From contig NZ_BAABEX010000013.1 of assembly GCF_039540375.1 (NCBI RefSeq), positions 186,001-250,000 on the forward strand: a DNA stretch of 64,000 nucleotides, given 5' to 3'. Every line of letters begins with the position of its first letter. Position 1 is the first letter of the stretch. A program made the translations under genes and the position numbers. Below are positions 61,595 to 64,000 of the stretch, one piece after another. Source of the stretch: Acidovorax_G lacteus (lineage in GTDB: Bacteria > Pseudomonadota > Gammaproteobacteria > Burkholderiales > Burkholderiaceae_C). The notes beneath the pieces are model-generated. The model saw only the letters and a list, made by a program, of their open reading frames with translations. It made no database searches and was not told the origin of the DNA.

Positions 61595-62563
61595 TCAACG
61601 CGCCCCGGCCTCCTCCAGCCGCCGCACCATGTCGGCATAGCCGCGCTGGCGGGCCAGGTGCAGCGGCGTGTTGCCCTGTCGGTCGGTCAGCCGGTGGCTT
61701 GCGCCGGCGTCCAGCAACGCCTGCAGCGTGGCTTGGTGGCGCGGGCCGCCGTCGCCCAGCACGATGGATTCGATCAGTGCCGTCCAGTGCAGGTTGTTCA
61801 CATGGTCTAGGGCCTGTTCACACTGTTTTTGCCAGATGCGTTGCAATCCAAAGAGCCAGGCGCTAGGCGCCAAACGAAGCTGGGGTGTGGCCCCAGCGAG
61901 GCTTGGCAACGCCGCGGATGGCTCTTTGGGGTTGCAACCCGAAGGGAAGGCCATGAAAACGGCGCCACTCGTCGTTGCGTTTCTAGCCAAGGCCTCGGCC
62001 TTGGCGTCGTCACGCGCCTAGATTGGCGCCGTTTCCATGGCCTTCGCACTGGCAAAAACAGTGTGAACAGGCCCTTGCGGCGCGCCTGCGGCAATGAGCT
62101 GGCGCACCACGCCGTCGTGTCCCAGGTGGGCGGCGGCAATCAGGGCCGTGCCGTCGTAGCGGCTGGTCACCTGCCGGGCGCTTGCGCCCAGTTGCAGCAG
62201 CAGGCGCAGGGTGGCCTCATCGTCGGCCACGGCGGCAATGGTCACGGCGTCGTAGCGGTCGGCTTCGAGCGCGTTCAGGTCGGCCCCGGCCCGTGCGAGC
62301 TGGCGGATGGCCTCATGCTGGCGCGCAAACGTGGCCACGTGCAGCGGCGTGCGGCCGTGCGCGTCGCGCGCATGCACGTCGGCGCGGGCGGCCAGCAGCC
62401 GCGTCAGCGCCGCCGTGTCGCCCTGCAGCGCGGCCGCATGCAGGCCCTGGTAGGCCGCGGCTTCCTGGGCGCTGGGCGGCACCTGGGCCGCGGCGGGCGG
62501 TGCGGTGGTGGCAGCGGCGCAGACGATTGCGGCGGCGAAGGCCAGGGCAGGGCGCAGGGACAT
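61595..62563 (-). pseudogene. Secreted ankyrin-repeat protein gene interrupted by a MITE
   Basis: The first part (62563 to 62074) encodes a signal peptide (about residues 1-25, ending PPAAAQ) and at least four ankyrin repeats, such as DAHGRTPLHVATFARQHEAI and DGTALIAAAHLGHDGVVRQL. The second part (61806 to 61595) continues with WTALIES and a last repeat, DRQGNTPLHLARQRGYADMV. Between them is a 263-bp inverted-repeat element. Removing it with the 4-bp target copy restores one open frame (IAAGAPQDHVNN). With the element in place the frame runs through but meets one TAG (62018-62020), giving a truncated 181-residue protein. Confidence 0.88.
61811..62073. mobile_element. MITE with 25-bp perfect terminal inverted repeats
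   Basis: Terminal repeats at 61811-61835 and 62049-62073 are perfect complements, beginning GGCCTGTTCACACTG. The flanks are CTAG (61807-61810) and CTTG (62074-62077), a probable 4-bp target duplication with one change. Inside are nested inverted repeats: 61840-61858 with 61919-61938, and 61949-61967 with 62024-62042, so the whole element folds into stem-loops. It has no transposase gene and must be moved in trans. I cannot name its family. Confidence 0.88.
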
Positions 62564-62591
62564 GGGGGCCTCGTCGGTGGTGTGGGAGTGT

Positions 62592-63095
62592 TTACTTGAG
62601 CAGATCCTGCACCTTGGCCAGGGCGGCGAGCGCGCATTGTTCGTCCAGGTGGCCGCCGGGCGCACCGCCCACGCCCACGGCGCCGATCACTTCGGTGCCC
62701 ACGCGCACCGGCACGCCACCGCCCAGCAGCAGGTAGCCCGGAATGTGCACCAGGTTGGCGGCGGCGGGGTTCTTCTGCGCGCCTTCCATCATGGCCAGGG
62801 TGGCGTTCTTGGCCGATGCCGAGGTGTAGGCCTTGAGGCGGCTGGCCTCCAGGGTGTGCGGTCCGGCGTTGTCGGCGCGCTGCACGGCGCGCACGGTGCC
62901 TGCGCGGTCCACCACGGTGGCGGTGACGGCGTAGCCCCCGGCGGTGCAGGCGGCCACGGTGTGCGCGGCGATTTGGTTGGCCAGCTCCAGCGACATGTTG
63001 CGTTCGGTGCGCACGGCATCGGCGTGCGCGCTGGCAGCGGTCAGCAGCAGGGCGGCGAGAGCGGCGGCGGGGGGCAGGCGGCGGGCGAGGGTCAT
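62592..63095 (-). CDS. HbpS/GlcG-family secreted protein
   Basis: A 167-residue protein with a signal peptide (PPAAALAALLLTAASAHA, cleavage near residue 25) and one HbpS/GlcG (DUF336) domain with VTATVVDRAGTVRAVQR and GGGVPVRVGTEVIGAVGVGG. Members bind haem or small molecules or occur beside oxidoreductases. It lies 28 bp upstream of the ankyrin gene on the same strand, so the two could be co-transcribed. Specific role unknown. Confidence 0.88.
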   Translation of the reverse strand: MTLARRLPPAAALAALLLTAASAHADAVRTERNMSLELANQIAAHTVAACTAGGYAVTATVVDRAGTVRAVQRADNAGPHTLEASRLKAYTSASAKNATLAMMEGAQKNPAAANLVHIPGYLLLGGGVPVRVGTEVIGAVGVGGAPGGHLDEQCALAALAKVQDLLK

Positions 63096-63245
63096 GGTGT
63101 TCTCCGGTGTGTGCAGGCGGCCGGACCGTCCGGCTGCCCTGGAGAGCACTGTAGAAATTTCGCCCCCAGGCGACCATTCGCACGGTTACGCGCGGCCCTC
63201 CGTAGAACTACGGAGCGCGGCGCCACACCCGCAGCCCCGGGCGCT

Positions 63246-63890
63246 TCACGCGCCGGGCGGGGCGTCGATCAGCGCCGCGTAGCGCCGGATCAGTTGCGCC
63301 AGCGACTCGGCCCCGAGCTTGGCAAACAGGTGCGCGCGGTGGGTTTCCACGGTGCGCGGTGAGAGCTCCAGCGCGCGGCCGATTTCCTTGTTCGTCAGGC
63401 CCTCGACGATCAGGCCCAGCACCTCGCGCTCCCGCGCCGACAGCAGCGCAAAGCGTTCGCGCGCCTGCTGGTCGGCCTGCTGGCGCTCGCGCGAGCGCAC
63501 ATGCTGGCGCACGGCGGCCTGCAGCGCCTCGATCAGCACCTCGTCGTCTACCGGCTTTTCGAGAAACTCCGCCGCCCCGGCCTTGAAGGCGCGGCGGCAC
63601 ATCTCGACCGTGCCGTGGCCGGTGAGCATGACCACGGGCTGGTCCACCCCCAGCGCCACCAGCCGGTCGAGCACCGTGAGGCCGCTCGTGCCCGGCATGC
63701 GCACATCGAGCACGATGGCGCCAATGTTGCTGCGGTCCAGCCCCGCCAGAAAAGCCTCGGGCTCGGCCCAGGTCTGTACGCGCAGGCCCACCGTGCCGAT
63801 CAGGAGCGCCAGGCTCTCGCGCACGGCCGCATCGTCGTCCACCAGGTGGATCACGGGCGAGAGCGAGGGGGAATCGGCGGTGGCGGTCAT
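63246..63890 (-). CDS. FixJ/NarL-type response regulator
   Basis: A 214-residue regulator. The receiver has HLVDDDAAVRES (Asp18-20), the phosphoacceptor Asp62 in IVLDVRMPGTSG, Thr90 in VVMLTGHG and Lys112 in FLEKPVDD. The LuxR-type helix-turn-helix at about 145-205 has LSAREREVLGLIVEGLTNKEIG. It follows its kinase gene (63908 onward) by 17 bp. A FixJ/TodT-like activator; the regulated genes are unknown, with the secreted proteins downstream as possible targets. Confidence 0.94.
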   Translation of the reverse strand: MTATADSPSLSPVIHLVDDDAAVRESLALLIGTVGLRVQTWAEPEAFLAGLDRSNIGAIVLDVRMPGTSGLTVLDRLVALGVDQPVVMLTGHGTVEMCRRAFKAGAAEFLEKPVDDEVLIEALQAAVRQHVRSRERQQADQQARERFALLSAREREVLGLIVEGLTNKEIGRALELSPRTVETHRAHLFAKLGAESLAQLIRRYAALIDAPPGA

Positions 63891-63907
63891 GGCGGGGCGC
63901 GGGAGCG

Positions 63908-64000
63908 TCAGGGCAGCGGGGGCGCGGCGGTGGCAGGCGTCGTGGGGGAGGGCACGGCAGCAGCGGCGGCAGGCAGCGTGAGCACGAAGGCCGCGCCCGG
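63908..64000 (-). CDS. Sensor histidine kinase, C-terminal end (cut by window edge)
   Basis: Only the last 30 residues are visible. PGAAFVLTLPAA is the final strand of the HATPase domain (GTTFTLTLP-like), followed by a Pro/Ala tail. It lies 17 bp upstream of the FixJ-type regulator on the same strand, which identifies it as the partner kinase. The rest is beyond the right edge. Confidence 0.75.
   Translation of the reverse strand, partial: PGAAFVLTLPAAAAAVPSPTTPATAAPPLP

Noticed and set aside
61811..62073. Transposase gene within the inverted-repeat element
   Set aside because: The 263 bp hold only short frames and are made of nested inverted repeats; the element cannot encode its own transposase.

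Overview
The window is GC-rich DNA from a betaproteobacterium, most likely a member of the Comamonadaceae (Acidovorax-like). The grounds are gene content (two Bug-family tricarboxylate receptors, a branched-chain-type ABC transporter joined to acyl-CoA ligases, DUF1840, a PHA-system protein, exosortase H) and two dispersed intergenic repeat families that I recall from that family but cannot check here. I see no rRNA, tRNA, CRISPR array, phage or plasmid gene. Two runs of N (31225-31326 and 45259-45335) show a draft assembly.

Layout. 1-5736: a molybdopterin oxidoreductase (cut by the left edge), an orphan amino-acid-type binding protein, and three zinc hydrolases (ArgE-like, hippuricase-like, DUF2817). 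5839-7878: a wax ester/diacylglycerol acyltransferase divergent from an acyl-CoA-binding protein. 7958-12207: a minus-strand run (HMG-CoA lyase, DUF2237, nitroreductase, PHA-system protein, lipoprotein aminopeptidase, ArsC), then an Lrp regulator divergent from a DMT exporter. 13862-16466: DUF1840 and two Bug receptors. 16724-27685: a catabolic uptake module made of an acyl-CoA synthetase, LivGHM, a binding protein, LivF and a PaaK-like ligase, preceded by a second binding protein and a divergent Crp/Fnr regulator. A shared 16-bp TGTC-N8-GACA element lies upstream of both transcription starts.

27707-38369: chemoreceptor; cupredoxin-like protein coupled to a GGDEF/EAL protein; rRNA pseudouridine synthase; lipase-like hydrolase; DHH phosphoesterase; htpG with a textbook heat-shock promoter. 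38754-39941: exosortase H and its partner membrane protein. 39973-44475: a minus-strand phosphatase, Ser/Thr kinase-USP, DUF2855 and SrkA-type kinase cluster with an FNR-type box upstream. 45064-46026: ohrR-ohr with a palindromic operator. 46317-48894: 3-hydroxybutyryl-CoA dehydrogenase and a GMC oxidoreductase.

48895-61361: an ABC-2 exporter whose permease (48895-49725) and ATPase (55564-56505) are separated by a plus-strand block carrying a histidine kinase, a response regulator, a cyanate/nitrate-type ABC transporter and cyanase. Next come a diguanylate cyclase, AMP nucleosidase and a PAS-GGDEF-EAL protein. 61595-64000: an ankyrin gene broken by a 263-bp MITE with 25-bp terminal inverted repeats, a HbpS/GlcG-like secreted protein, a FixJ-type regulator and the tail of its kinase. 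The points most worth following are the MITE-split ankyrin gene, the covarying stem-loop repeats, the strand-biased 50-bp repeats, the shared Crp-family operator and the cyanase island inside the exporter operon.
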